22,798 nt of DNA from Strigomonas culicis (GCA_000482145.1 AUXH01000301.1:1-22798), one strand, 5' to 3'. Shown: positions 9,215 through 18,717, counted from the first letter of the stretch. Numbers and translations: made by a program. Notes: a model not told the origin generated them from the sequence alone.

Positions 9215-9655
9215 AATTATTTCTCACACAAACACAACCCGCCTGTATGCAGATGCAGACGTTTAGAATCACTTGACACAGTGCATCAAATTTATTTGAG
9301 CTCAATCAAATATATATACATTTATATTGTATATGCTTTCGACAAGACAAATACTCAGGTTTAACGATTGAAGTAATTATAAAAGGAAAAGAAAAAAAGT
9401 GTTAAAAGGAGAAACAAACAGAAAGCATCACGCACACAGATTGTTTTTCAACGCAAAAGGAGTAAAACAAATATAAATGTTACCAAACGAACAAACAATA
9501 ACAACTACATGCATAGTGCATAGGGACAGCTCTCCTTCACCGCCGATTGCGCGCCCTCGCGGCGCCGTCCCGTCCTGACCACCCCCACGCGCTTAAAGTG
9601 GGGCGTGGAGCGCGTCCCGCTGTGGCGCCCTCCAGCGGTCCATGGCGGCCCCGCG

Positions 9656-10720
9656 CTAGTAGTCCAGCGCCTCGGCGAACTGCCGAAACGAGTCGAAGAA
9701 CCCCGTGGTGCTGTACTGGTCCTCGCTGCAGTAGGACGCGGCGTCGTCCGCATCCGGTCCGTTGCCGGACGTCGGGGCGGCTTCCGCCTCGGCCGCCGCC
9801 GGCGGCTCCGCCGGGGCGTCAGCCTCACCCTGCACCTCCCCGCCCTCCTCCCCCTCCGCCGTCTCGTAGCGCTTGAACCACCCCGTCAGCTGCGACTTCT
9901 TCGGCGCCGGCTCTTCCTCCGCCGCCGCGGCCGCGTCGTCGTCCGCCGGGCTCTTGCGCCGCACGACCTTGAAGCTGCTCATCTTGTTCAGGATGCCCGC
10001 CGTCGGCATCGGCAGCGGCACGCCGCCCGGGGCCGCCGTCGCGACGACCGCCGGGCCCACGCCGGGGGCCCCCTGCGGCCCCTTGTACCACCGCTTGCTG
10101 GGCACGCGCACCGGCGCCTTGGGCGCGGCCGCGTAGTTCGGCGGCGCGGGTGCCATGGCAGGCCCCGTCGGCGGGTTCGCGTGGGGGATCGGCGCGGCGG
10201 CGCCGCCGCGGGCGGCGTTGTTCGGGGAGTAGAGGGGGTTGAGGTCCGCCGGGCTCTTGGGCGTCGGCTTCGCCACGTCGCTCTTGGCGTCCAGCCGCGG
10301 GACCGGGGCCGCCTCCTTCCTCTCCTTGTCGGACCTGTTATCCTTCTCGGACTGCTTGTCCTTGCCAGACTTCTTACCTTTGTCGGACTTCTTATCCTTG
10401 TCGGACTTCTTGTCCTTCTCGGGTTTTTTGTCCTTGTCAGACTTTGCATCCTTGCTCTTCTGCGGCTTCCCCTTCTGACTCGGCGGCGCGGCCTTTGGGG
10501 ACTTCTTGGGGCCAGTGTCACCCTCCTTGGGGAGGAACTTCATTAGCATAGAGGCAGAACCGGCGCTGGACGCATTAGACATCCTTTGCCTCGACGGGTC
10601 TTGTTGCAGAGGGCCACCTGGGTTGGACACTCCTCTAATATATCGCCCGTTCGCGTCGTGCACAAAGGTGTCCGGGGGAGGGGCAGCGTACACATTCGGC
10701 TTGGCTTCACACGTGCCCAT
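9656..10720 (-). CDS. Putative dual-acylated (MGTC) low-complexity protein with Lys/Asp repeats
   Basis: The 354-residue protein starts MGTCEAKP at 10720. The open frame continues 21 codons upstream, but only to a GTG and through the splice polypyrimidine tract, so it is excluded. Gly2, Ala6 and Lys7 fit N-myristoyltransferase preference, and Cys4 could be palmitoylated, a combination known to target kinetoplastid proteins to membranes including the flagellar membrane. Residues 91-132 are a hexapeptide-type repeat (SDKDKK, SEKDNR and similar), strongly charged. Residues 155-245 are Pro/Ala/Gly-rich. Residues 245-287 contain basic/aromatic patches (FKVVRRK, GWFKRYE). The tail is acidic and ends in an amphipathic FFDSFRQFAEALDY. 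There is no known domain. The sequence shows the signals; membrane attachment is inference. Confidence 0.82.
   Translation of the reverse strand: MGTCEAKPNVYAAPPPDTFVHDANGRYIRGVSNPGGPLQQDPSRQRMSNASSAGSASMLMKFLPKEGDTGPKKSPKAAPPSQKGKPQKSKDAKSDKDKKPEKDKKSDKDKKSDKGKKSGKDKQSEKDNRSDKERKEAAPVPRLDAKSDVAKPTPKSPADLNPLYSPNNAARGGAAAPIPHANPPTGPAMAPAPPNYAAAPKAPVRVPSKRWYKGPQGAPGVGPAVVATAAPGGVPLPMPTAGILNKMSSFKVVRRKSPADDDAAAAAEEEPAPKKSQLTGWFKRYETAEGEEGGEVQGEADAPAEPPAAAEAEAAPTSGNGPDADDAASYCSEDQYSTTGFFDSFRQFAEALDY
10326..10450 (-). repeat. 18-bp coding repeat (Lys/Asp/Ser hexapeptides)
   Basis: About seven degenerate units encode S-D/E-K-D/G-K/N-K-like hexapeptides (residues 91-132 of the MGTC protein). On the plus strand the unit reads like CTTCTTATCCTTGTCGGA. 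The repeat is lower in GC than the flanking coding sequence. Confidence 0.8.
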
Positions 10721-11139
10721 TGCGCCACTAAAAAAAAAAAAACGAAAAATTCTACAAACAACAACAAAAAAAAAGTAATGCACTCACGTGTGTATACGTA
10801 TACAATCGTGAACTTACAGGGAGTCATAGTTGAAAAGAGAATCATGAGGAGAAAGAGGGGATGTGTGTATACATGCATATGAGAAAGCCGATCACTGCAA
10901 ACTACTCGCAGTTGCCAGCAGTGTGCATGGCGCGCGCAACAGAAAGGCAAAAAAAAGGCGAATCTCTAGAATAATAGGTCACACAAAGCACTGGAGTGGT
11001 TGAGAGGAGACATAGATAAATTTTCATAAAGGATGATAAAAAAAGAACATTGATGAGTAGTAAAACGCAAACAAAAAAAAATGTTTTGAAAGTAAAGTGA
11101 TAGAAAAAATGAATGAATAAGCAAAACAGTATATGTGCA
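10721..11139. other. Intergenic spacer
   Basis: Gene-free. It holds the MGTC acceptor, a perfect 14-bp palindrome (TGTATACGTATACA) at 10791-10804, and the 3' UTR of the membrane-protein gene. The stretch 10860-10930 is less AT-rich, but I see no RNA signature in it. Confidence 0.65.
10728..10741 (-). promoter_or_regulatory. Predicted trans-splice acceptor for the MGTC gene
   Basis: A T12 run on the minus strand is followed directly by AG at 10729-10728, leaving a leader of only about 7 bases before the ATG. A TTTGTAG further upstream, around 10752, is a possible alternative. Confidence 0.5.
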
Positions 11140-12690
11140 CTACAGGGGAGGTTCACAACCTCTGATTGCTGCCACCACTACTTCAGGGTGTGTGCTCACA
11201 TACCAGGCACTCCCAAACATGAGGCTGAAAAGGGAAAACAAGAACACGGTTTGCTTTTGCCCTGGCAGCCGCGTACCGTAGTCGCAGTACATGGTGAACA
11301 GATAGACACCCGTGTACACCTGGGCAACGATGGAGAGCGACGCCATCTGTAGCAGCTGCCCGGCCACCGCCAGACCAGCCAGATTCGCCGCGTACAGAAT
11401 CGTTCCGTGCGCCCCCTTCGTGGTGTAAGCATTGATATCCAGCGCGAGCAGATACACGCTGGTGCCGAAGGTGCCGACCGCCTGCTGGAACGGCCGGAGG
11501 TAGTACGGGTCGAACTGCAGGGCCTTTAGCCCAAGAAAGAGCGCCAGCGCAGAGGCGCACCCCACCGCCGTGCTTACAAGTTCATTCTTGGATTCAAAGC
11601 CAATCCAGATGGTGCCGTGGGTGGCAAACGACACGAAACCCATGGACATGACAAACGGCACCACAGCTGTGTAGCCAAGGAGCGTGCTCTGGTGCAGGAT
11701 GGCGGTGGGTGCCGCGTGCAGAGCACACAGTGCGAGAAGTGAAGAAAGCAGAACACGGCTCGAAACGTCCTGGTATAGACAGATATACGAGAGGTATGAA
11801 AAACTGCTGCGGATGCCCAGCCAGAAGAGCACCTGGGCAGAGAGGGCCAGCATGACACCCGTATTGGTGTACTCCGAGTCCTTGTATCGGAGAGACTCCA
11901 CCGTCAAGAGGAACGATGCCAGGTATGCGGAGGGAATTAAGGAGGTGCGCAGCAGTGCCAAGAGCACACGCGAGATCCTGCCGAAATTAATGTACGGGTG
12001 GAGAAGATAGTAGGCTGTGGGGCCGACGGTGATGGCCATCCCCACAATAGAAGTGACCCACATCATGTTCACCACCGAAAACATGGAACGCACGCGGTCC
12101 AGCGCACTCCGCTGGTGCATCATCTGCTGCAGCAGCTGCGGGAGCGACTGCAGCTCAGCCGCGGTCACGGCGTGGCCTGCCATGACAGAGGCTCGACTCA
12201 GCGCATCCGCCACCTCTGCGGACCCCCCACCCGCAACCATGTTGTGAATACGGCCCAACTCAAACGCCTCCAGCATGTTCTTCGGATGCAGACGGACATG
12301 TGTGCGCGACTCCAAGTCGTAAAAGGAAGAGGGGAAAATGGGGGGGACGGCGTCCAGCACCAACGCTTTATGAAATAGTAGCGTCCACTGCGCGCAGAGC
12401 GCGGTGAATGGATACAGCAGACCCCGGCTCACCGCGGAAACAGTCCACGCCACCGCTTTCGACCGCGCCCACAGAGTCGTGAGAAACGGTGTGGCTGTCC
12501 GCGCTGTACCTCCAGCTGCGTCATGCGCGGCGTTCTGACGGTCTATAGCGTCTCGTCGCTTCTCCAGGTACTTGTTCCTCTCGTCATCGGTTAAGGAGGC
12601 AAATCGGCCTACTTGAACCAGGTTGTATGTTGCATACACCGTCGAGGATACCGCGCTCAACACGGTGACCGCAAGCAATGCGTGGGGCAT
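11140..12690 (-). CDS. Conserved-type polytopic membrane protein of unknown function
   Basis: The 516-residue protein starts at an ATG at 12690 (MPHALLAVTVLSAV), the first ATG after a predicted acceptor at 12711-12712, and ends with TAG. Residues 1-22 form a hydrophobic signal-anchor-like segment. Residues 30-200 are mostly hydrophilic with helical parts (for example MLEAFELGRIHNMV, 139-152). Residues 204-500 carry about eight or nine hydrophobic segments, near 204-228, 242-263, 278-303, 311-332, 337-356, 371-391, 430-466 and 481-499. Codon use is less extremely GC-biased than in the disordered neighbours, which fits a structured, constrained protein. I do not recognise the family. It could sit in the ER, a mitochondrial membrane or the plasma membrane; nothing in the sequence decides this. 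Confidence 0.87.
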   Translation of the reverse strand: MPHALLAVTVLSAVSSTVYATYNLVQVGRFASLTDDERNKYLEKRRDAIDRQNAAHDAAGGTARTATPFLTTLWARSKAVAWTVSAVSRGLLYPFTALCAQWTLLFHKALVLDAVPPIFPSSFYDLESRTHVRLHPKNMLEAFELGRIHNMVAGGGSAEVADALSRASVMAGHAVTAAELQSLPQLLQQMMHQRSALDRVRSMFSVVNMMWVTSIVGMAITVGPTAYYLLHPYINFGRISRVLLALLRTSLIPSAYLASFLLTVESLRYKDSEYTNTGVMLALSAQVLFWLGIRSSFSYLSYICLYQDVSSRVLLSSLLALCALHAAPTAILHQSTLLGYTAVVPFVMSMGFVSFATHGTIWIGFESKNELVSTAVGCASALALFLGLKALQFDPYYLRPFQQAVGTFGTSVYLLALDINAYTTKGAHGTILYAANLAGLAVAGQLLQMASLSIVAQVYTGVYLFTMYCDYGTRLPGQKQTVFLFSLFSLMFGSAWYVSTHPEVVVAAIRGCEPPL

Positions 12691-13393
12691 ATAGATAGAT
12701 CGCTTTCACACTTATCAGAGGAGAGTGAGAGAGAGAAAATCAGAAGGAGAAAAAGCATAACTGTTAGAAGCTTCATACATACACTGCAAAGCACGTGCGA
12801 TAAAGAAGTTACCATGCTATTCTAACACTATCCGCAAAACATCACAAGGAAAACACGTATCATTGCTTTATATAGAGCTAACTCCTAAACGATTATACTA
12901 CGGCCGTACATAAAGGAGCATTCTTTGAGTGGAAACACAATCGCCTAACCATGCTTTAAAAGAAACCATATCACATACAAAAACGAAAACAGGAAATTAA
13001 AAAAACAAAAAAGAGGTGAAAAGGGAAAAACGAAAAGAAGAATATACTTCGTTTCTTGTACAGGAAATACAGGGAATACTAAAATATAGTTAAAAAAAAA
13101 AAGCACTGTCAGTAATTTAAAAGAAACCGTTATCATTCATATTATTCATACTGAAGAAAGGTACAAAAATATATCCGAATGACTCATTATAGCTACTAGG
13201 AAGAAAAATGAATGAACACCTCATGTAGTGGCTTTCGTGCACGTCTAACAATAAAATACAACACTTATTTAAAAACTCAGTGTCTCAAAAAAGACAAAAA
13301 AAGGGGAAAAGACACACACAATAAAAAAGGAAAAGAGAGAAAAAAAAAAGAGGAATGGTTCAGTCATAACTGTACCTTTTACAGGGTAGATTT
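12691..13393. other. AT-rich intergenic spacer
   Basis: Gene-free, about 700 bases. It contains the acceptor above and A-rich/purine-rich stretches (about 12960-13050 and 13270-13360). Short open frames here are low-complexity and not supported as genes. Confidence 0.65.
12711..12757 (-). promoter_or_regulatory. Predicted trans-splice acceptor for the membrane-protein gene
   Basis: A long CT-rich tract on the minus strand (about 12757-12717) ends in GATAAG, with the AG at 12712-12711. The leader would be about 20 bases. Confidence 0.5.
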
Positions 13394-14698
13394 CTACACC
13401 GCCTGGCTGTCCCACAGCGGAGACGTAAGCCAGTGCGATGTGGGCGGCTGCCCTACATACTCCTTCTCGGCGTCCCCCACGTTATGACGCACCTCCCACG
13501 GCGCCGCCGTCAGCACGACGGGCGCCTTCGCCGTCGCCGCTGCCGGCAGCGCGCGGCGGTTGCCCTGCTGCTGCCCCCGTCGCGGCACGTGCGTGAGCGG
13601 TGGCAGCGCATGGACGGGGTGGCGGCCCCCGTCGTCCGTGAGGCGGGTGGCCGGCGGCAGGCCCGGGCTCCCGCACGTCCCCGCCGAGCCGTACGGGAGC
13701 GAGAAGCAGATGCTCTCCATAGGGAAGGAGACGACAGTGCTCTCGCCGTCCGTCTCGTCCCACGGCGCGCCGCTCCCCGTGCTGCCCCGCGCCGCCGCCC
13801 GGACCGAGCCCGCGCCCGGCGGCGGCGGCAGCAGCGTGACCCGCTTCTTCGCCTTGGCGTTCGCGTGGCACTCGCGTTTGCGGAGAAAGAGAATCTCCTG
13901 CAGCGCGCGCGCCCCGCCGTCCGGCTCGCGGCGGTTCACCGCGTTCGGCGTGTCTGCGGACGGCGGGCCAAGCCCACCGTCGATGTAGGGGATGGCCTCG
14001 CCGCGGTCGGCCCCGCTCGAGCGGGGGCGGTTGACCCGATCCGCGTCCACCGCCCTCCGCGCGTCCTCCAGTGTCATGATGTCCAGCAGCGCCTGTGCGT
14101 CGGCCGCGGCCCAGTGGGGGGCGGGGGCCGCGCCGTACACCACGCGGCACGTCCCCGTCGCCGGGTCCTCCGCGGCGACGTGAACGGTGCGCACCCGCGA
14201 CGGCTGCGTCGGGGCGTACTTACTAAGGAGGGGGTTTGCGAGGGCCTGCGCCTTCTTCCCGCCGCCCGCCGCCCGCCGCCGGTGCAGCGCGCCCGGCTCG
14301 CGGAAGTAAATATCGGAGGCCGACTGGTGCGTCTCGACGTTAGAGGAGAGACCGCTGCAGCTCGTCGGCGCCTCCCACATGGTGTCGCGGGAGGGGCTCC
14401 GCTGGAGCACGTGCGTGCGGGACAGCTCCCGGGGGCCCGGGGTGCTCTCGACCGTACAGCCGTCGCCGTCCGCCCGCGCCGCCTCCGGCGAGGGAGAGCG
14501 GCTGGCCGTGCGGTCCGCCGCCTCCAGCGGTGGCAGCGTGGGCCGCCGGCCCCGCGTCGGGTATACCTCATACACAGCGGTGAGGATGCCTGGCGCGTCG
14601 TACACCTCCGCTATGGAGAGGCCGCGGCCACGGTACGGGTGCTGCGGTGGCTGTATGGGCGGCGACGGGGCTTGTGTCTTCGCAGCCCCGTGGCCCAT
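13394..14698 (-). CDS. Putative N-myristoylated (MGHGAAK) disordered protein
   Basis: The 434-residue protein starts MGHGAAKTQ at the ATG at 14698. Twelve upstream in-frame codons exist, but the frame there begins with TTG, not ATG, and 14698 is the first ATG after the acceptor at 14742-14743. Gly2, Ala6 and Lys7 are a good N-myristoylation context; no nearby Cys is present for a second lipid. The body is Pro/Arg/Ala-rich with short more ordered islands: GLSIAEVYDAPGILTAVYEV (26-45), SASDIYFREP (126-135), LLDIMTLEDARRAVDADR (204-221) and ALQEILFLRKRE (265-276). The SASDIYFREP island resembles one in the next gene upstream (TSQIYFGAP). Family unknown. A cortical or flagellar membrane role is only inferred from the lipid signal. 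Confidence 0.82.
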   Translation of the reverse strand: MGHGAAKTQAPSPPIQPPQHPYRGRGLSIAEVYDAPGILTAVYEVYPTRGRRPTLPPLEAADRTASRSPSPEAARADGDGCTVESTPGPRELSRTHVLQRSPSRDTMWEAPTSCSGLSSNVETHQSASDIYFREPGALHRRRAAGGGKKAQALANPLLSKYAPTQPSRVRTVHVAAEDPATGTCRVVYGAAPAPHWAAADAQALLDIMTLEDARRAVDADRVNRPRSSGADRGEAIPYIDGGLGPPSADTPNAVNRREPDGGARALQEILFLRKRECHANAKAKKRVTLLPPPPGAGSVRAAARGSTGSGAPWDETDGESTVVSFPMESICFSLPYGSAGTCGSPGLPPATRLTDDGGRHPVHALPPLTHVPRRGQQQGNRRALPAAATAKAPVVLTAAPWEVRHNVGDAEKEYVGQPPTSHWLTSPLWDSQAV

Positions 14699-15631
14699 GG
14701 CAGCGATGTCGAGAAATGGAGAAAAGGATGTCAACAGATTTCTTGCGTCGCATGTGAAAAGGGGTGAGGAGGGAGATAAGGGGCAACAGATAAAATCATC
14801 ACAACACTACCAGTATCACCCACAGGCGAACAAGAAATATATTTGATACACCCACAGTCAGTGGTGCGTACGTCGTCGAAGAAAGCGTGACAGTGGTTTG
14901 TATGAATTTAAAGAACACAGTTTTTTTAAAACGTTGAAGTCAATAAAAGCATCTTGACGTTTTTACTTCTCGTCTATAATATCTTTTCCATACGGAAAAG
15001 GGCTCGAAAAAAGTGTTTGTAGTTTTTTGATATTTTGAGTGGATTTGTCTGTGTTTAATACTAGGCTCCCCCTCAACAAAAACAACGAACTATTTTTAAT
15101 GAACATGAAAAAGATGAAAAACAAAATGAGAACTTCCATGACAAAAAAGAAAAAAAAACGAGCAACTGCAATGTACAGTAAGGAAGAAGTTATGACAAAA
15201 ATGAAATGAAAAAATAATTCATACACTAAAAAAGAAGAAAGTAAGCATCACCTTTCACCTTAAACAGCAAGCCACAGTACGTTGTTCTACATGTCCGTCT
15301 GTGTTGGCACCGATATAAGTGTAAAATGACTCGCATGTATAAATGATAAATTGTGTGCCAAAAAAAAAAGTAACAACAATGCAATTGAACAGAAACATTC
15401 AATAACGGCCGGCAATCAAACAAGTAAAGGAAAAAAAAAGAACAACACCATTAGGGAACAAACAAAACGTGAAACGTGTTTACTAGGTTTATCGCGTATT
15501 TGATCCCAATACAACAACAATCCAGAGATTATACATGTATTCAATGTTGGGTGAAAAAACCGAGCGGTAACAAAGTCAAAAAATATATATGAATCCAAGT
15601 ATTCAAAACTAAAGAAAATCAAAACTGCAAA
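14699..15631. other. AT-rich intergenic spacer
   Basis: Gene-free, about 930 bases. The parts at 14850-14900 and 15240-15360 are of more balanced composition, probably 3' UTR of the 919-aa gene, but show no tRNA box, conserved frame or strong hairpin that I can support. Confidence 0.65.
14742..14785 (-). promoter_or_regulatory. Predicted trans-splice acceptor for the MGHG gene
   Basis: A pyrimidine-rich tract (about 14785-14754, CCTTATCTCCCTCCTCACCC) precedes GCAAG, with the AG at 14743-14742. The leader would be about 43 bases, itself pyrimidine-rich, with no ATG before 14698. Confidence 0.4.
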
Positions 15632-18391
15632 TTACATTGAAGTTCTCGAATCTGTTTTGCTGTTTCGCTTTTCACTGTTCGCCTTCGCGTTCTTGATGAA
15701 ATCAGACGCCTGTATGAACTGCTTCATCGTCGTGTGGTGGTTGGCCGCATGCTGCGCGTCAGCTCGCAAGGCATTCCGCGTCGTCCTGCGACCCCTCCCA
15801 CCGCTCCCCTGCGTCGGTGACAGGGAGGATTCCTCCATGCTGTTCGGCGACACGGGGGCGGCGCCCTGCCCCTGCCGCGTCTCGAACACCACGTCGCTGC
15901 GGCTGTTCCGGTGCTCCGGTGGCGGCTTCACGATCGTGCCGAAGGGCGGCGGCGGGGGGCGGCGCGCGGCCGGCGTGGCCAGATGCATCCTCTCGTCCGG
16001 CAGCTCCTCCAGGTCGTCCCGCAGCGACCGCAGCCCCTCCTCCGTCTGGAGGTAGCGGGCCAGCGCCGGTGTCAGCTCCGGCCCCGGCGGCGCCGTCCCC
16101 TTCTTCCCCGGCCGCGCCGGCGACCCACCCGCGGCGCTCGCCTGCGAGGCGGAGGAGGCGCCGACGCTGTCGGGGGACCCGGGCGTCGGCGGCAGCGCGG
16201 CTGGCAGGAGGTGCAGCAGCGGCGTCGTCGCGCTGTCGACGCTGCCGATGCTGTTCTGCCGGTGCTGCAGGCCCGGCAGCTGGCGCGGCGGCGAGTGCAC
16301 CCGCCCCAGCAGCAGCGTGCCGCTGTTGCGCGGCGACGGGTTGTGCGCCGGCGCCTTCGGCGGGCTCGCCGCCGACGCGACCGGCGCGGACGAGGTCACC
16401 AGTGTCCGCAGTCGGTCCGGCCTGGGCGAGGGCAGCTGCGCCGAGGGCGACTTGGGGATGTACAGCGCGCTCGCCGTGCTGCTGGCGTTGCTGCCCGGGC
16501 CGTCCGCCCGGCGCGAGCTGTGCGGCGGCGACAGGGTCTGCGACCCCTGCATGTCAGAGAAGTACTGAGCGAAGTACTGGAGGCAGCTGGACTTCTCGAT
16601 GCCGCTCGTGCTCACGACCGCGTTGCCCACGTGCGTGACCGGCGACGGCGCGCGCGGCCGCTCCTGCACCGCCGCCGCCCTCCCCTCCTCCGACACGCGC
16701 GAGGCGCTACAGGAGCCGCTAGACGATGGCGGCGGCGGCGGCGGCGCGCGCGGCTCCGCCGCCGGGCTGGCCGCGTGGCGGAACAGCGCGGGTGGCATCG
16801 ACCCCTCGTCCGCGAGGGGCCGCGTGTGGAGCGGCGGCGGCAGGTCGCTGCGGTGCGACAGCGTGACGTCCCTCTGCCGCGACACCACCGTCCGCAGCAG
16901 CGACTCCTCGTCAAGCATCACGGAGTCGTTCGTCATGTCCGTCGCGGAGGGCGGCAGCGGCGACGGCGGCCGCTTGCCCTCGGCGGCGCTGCGCATGAAG
17001 ATGAGGTTCTCCCCCGACTCGATGACGAGCATGCCGCCGCAGCCCGGCGCGGGCGACCGCAGCACCCGCTCCTCCACCTCCGGCGGCGCGGCCAGTGCAT
17101 GGTGCGGCGCCGTCCGCGGCCGCGGCCCGTCTTCGGCCTCCGCGGCCGGCGGCGACCGCGGCGGCGGGGCCGGGATGGCCCCGCGCGGCGGCGAGCCCGG
17201 CGGCGCCATGGGCAGCGAGGGGTAGAAGTGCGGCGAGTCCGACGGCGTGGTGTGCGCGCCGTCGTCGTCGTCGTCGTCCGCGCCGCTGCCGCTGCCGCGC
17301 TTCGCCTGGGCGCCCGGCGTGCGCTGCGGCGGCGCCGGTGGCGCGAGGGCCGCCGGCGGCGGCGGCAGCGGCAGCAGCGCGCGGAAGGCGAGCGGCGGTC
17401 CGTCGCGCGAGTCCAGACTCGCCTGCATGTTCGTCGCGAAGAAGGCCAAGTCGTGCGGCGGCGTCGTCGCCGTCGCGCTACCGGAGCGCACGTCCCGCGG
17501 CGCGGCGCCGATGGGGACGTACGCGGAGGGCGACGGGATCGTGTGGCGCTTCGCGGCCGCGGCGCCCTCCCCCCCGCCGCGCCGGGACGGGCTCTTGATC
17601 GTGGGCAGCGGCTGCGGCCGCCCGTCCGTGCGCCGCAGCGGCCGGTCCGTGCCGGTGCTCGCCGCGTCGTCCGCGGCCGCGCCGGCGTCGTGCGGCGCGT
17701 GCGGCGGGGCGCTGCTGCTCTGCCGCCCGTCCTTCGCGGGCGGCGCGCCGAAGTAGATCTGCGAGGTGCGGTGCACCATCATGACGTTGTCCTCGATGCG
17801 GCCGTGGTCGGAGGAGGAGGAAGAGAAACCGTCGTGGTCCGCGGGCATCGGCGGCGGCGGCTGTGGCGTGCCCGTCGTCGACGCGTCGACGTCCACGTCC
17901 ACCATAATGGTGCACGAGACCGCGTCGTGCGCGCCGACGGAGGTGTTGCTGACGGAGGGGCTGCGCTCCGCGGATTGCCGGCGGCGGCGCAGGGCCTCGA
18001 AGAGCGTCTGATCCTGCTGCTGCTTACTCGGAGATTGGCTCGCTCCACTCCGTGCCTCCTCAAGCGGGGCGGAGCCGCTGGAGGCCGTTTCGCCGCGCGG
18101 CCGCCGCCCCACAATGTTGTCAAGGATAGACACTCTGCCACGCCGCGGGTTGGCGTCCTCGCCGGTCTTGCTATTCTTGGCGTCGCCCTCCTTGGCCGCG
18201 AGCGGGGGCCGCTTGACCGCCCCGCCCACGCGCTGCCGCTGGGGGGAGACCACGCGGTTCGTTTCTAGGAACGTGTACTGGTTCTTATCCGTCCCGTTGC
18301 CGCCCAACACCATGGTGGTGGAGACGTCCCGGATCCCAACCTCAATCGAGGTGATGCTCTCTTCGACCGGGTTCGAGGCGTAGAAATTCAT
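15632..18391 (-). CDS. Large Pro/Ser/Ala-rich, mostly disordered protein
   Basis: The 919-residue protein starts MNFYASNPVEES at the ATG at 18391. Most of it is low complexity: runs of Pro, Ser, Ala, six Asp in a row (coded by (GTC)n on the plus strand at 17261-17278), and many Ser-Pro sites suited to proline-directed phosphorylation. More ordered islands break the disorder: the N-terminus (1-50), TSQIYFGAPP (about 207-216), GGMLVIESGENLIFM (about 450-466), SSCLQYFAQYFSDMQG (about 597-613), a helical segment ELTPALARYLQTEEGLRSL followed by RDDLEEL (about 770-800), and a basic C-terminal helix (MKQFIQASDFIKNAKANSEK). These are probably the functional contact sites. There is no membrane segment and no known domain. 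It may be a scaffold or cytoskeletal adaptor, which is inference. Confidence 0.85.
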   Translation of the reverse strand: MNFYASNPVEESITSIEVGIRDVSTTMVLGGNGTDKNQYTFLETNRVVSPQRQRVGGAVKRPPLAAKEGDAKNSKTGEDANPRRGRVSILDNIVGRRPRGETASSGSAPLEEARSGASQSPSKQQQDQTLFEALRRRRQSAERSPSVSNTSVGAHDAVSCTIMVDVDVDASTTGTPQPPPPMPADHDGFSSSSSDHGRIEDNVMMVHRTSQIYFGAPPAKDGRQSSSAPPHAPHDAGAAADDAASTGTDRPLRRTDGRPQPLPTIKSPSRRGGGEGAAAAKRHTIPSPSAYVPIGAAPRDVRSGSATATTPPHDLAFFATNMQASLDSRDGPPLAFRALLPLPPPPAALAPPAPPQRTPGAQAKRGSGSGADDDDDDGAHTTPSDSPHFYPSLPMAPPGSPPRGAIPAPPPRSPPAAEAEDGPRPRTAPHHALAAPPEVEERVLRSPAPGCGGMLVIESGENLIFMRSAAEGKRPPSPLPPSATDMTNDSVMLDEESLLRTVVSRQRDVTLSHRSDLPPPLHTRPLADEGSMPPALFRHAASPAAEPRAPPPPPPSSSGSCSASRVSEEGRAAAVQERPRAPSPVTHVGNAVVSTSGIEKSSCLQYFAQYFSDMQGSQTLSPPHSSRRADGPGSNASSTASALYIPKSPSAQLPSPRPDRLRTLVTSSAPVASAASPPKAPAHNPSPRNSGTLLLGRVHSPPRQLPGLQHRQNSIGSVDSATTPLLHLLPAALPPTPGSPDSVGASSASQASAAGGSPARPGKKGTAPPGPELTPALARYLQTEEGLRSLRDDLEELPDERMHLATPAARRPPPPPFGTIVKPPPEHRNSRSDVVFETRQGQGAAPVSPNSMEESSLSPTQGSGGRGRRTTRNALRADAQHAANHHTTMKQFIQASDFIKNAKANSEKRNSKTDSRTSM

Positions 18392-18414
18392 GGGCGCGCC
18401 TCCCTGCTAAATGC

Positions 18415-18475
18415 CTTTCCAGTGATTAGATATATATACAGAAAAAAACACAAATCGGTTTAAAAAAAAAAAAGT
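18415..18475 (-). promoter_or_regulatory. Candidate trans-splice acceptor for the 919-aa gene
   Basis: T12 and T7C tracts on the minus strand (about 18475-18448) are followed first by GGAAAG (AG at 18416-18415), then by TTTAG and CAG closer to the start. Which AG is used cannot be told from the sequence. Confidence 0.35.
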
Positions 18476-18671
18476 ACTATACAAAAGAGTATTTTGCTAT
18501 TTACTCCTTTTTGGTAACGGGAAAAGTACTAATACAGAAGGTTAATATGATTTGCCCAGATTATTAAGAGCTTCTGTAAAAGTGCAAATAAAAAAAATAC
18601 TGAAAATGAGGAAAAAGAATGGTAAAAAAGAACATGGAACTAGCAGTGGACAACAAGACAATAAATGCGCG

Positions 18672-18717
18672 CACACACACACACACACACAGATAAACAT
18701 ACACAGACACAGACACA

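Larger units (their letters stand above)
8694..9655. other. AT-rich intergenic spacer
   Basis: Gene-free. It contains a T10 run followed by (GTT)n at about 8979-9009, two small hairpins near 8862-8887 and 8913-8931, and a perfect 9-bp-stem inverted repeat at 9186-9214. The part from 9120 to 9370 is less repetitive than the rest but has no credible reading frame or tRNA-like box. Confidence 0.65.

Noticed and set aside
9128..9364. 78-codon plus-strand open frame in the spacer
   Set aside because: Low-complexity in part, opposite to the transcription direction, no acceptor and no recognisable protein.
10721..10783. 21-codon upstream extension of the MGTC protein
   Set aside because: It starts with GTG and is made of the T-rich splice tract; trans-splicing at 10728 would remove it.
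13433..14767. 444-codon open frame on the plus strand
   Set aside because: Antisense shadow of the MGHGAAK gene with Arg/Pro/Ala bias; it has no independent support.
15911..18268. 785-codon open frame on the plus strand
   Set aside because: Antisense shadow of the 919-aa gene, very Arg-rich, against the direction of every other gene.
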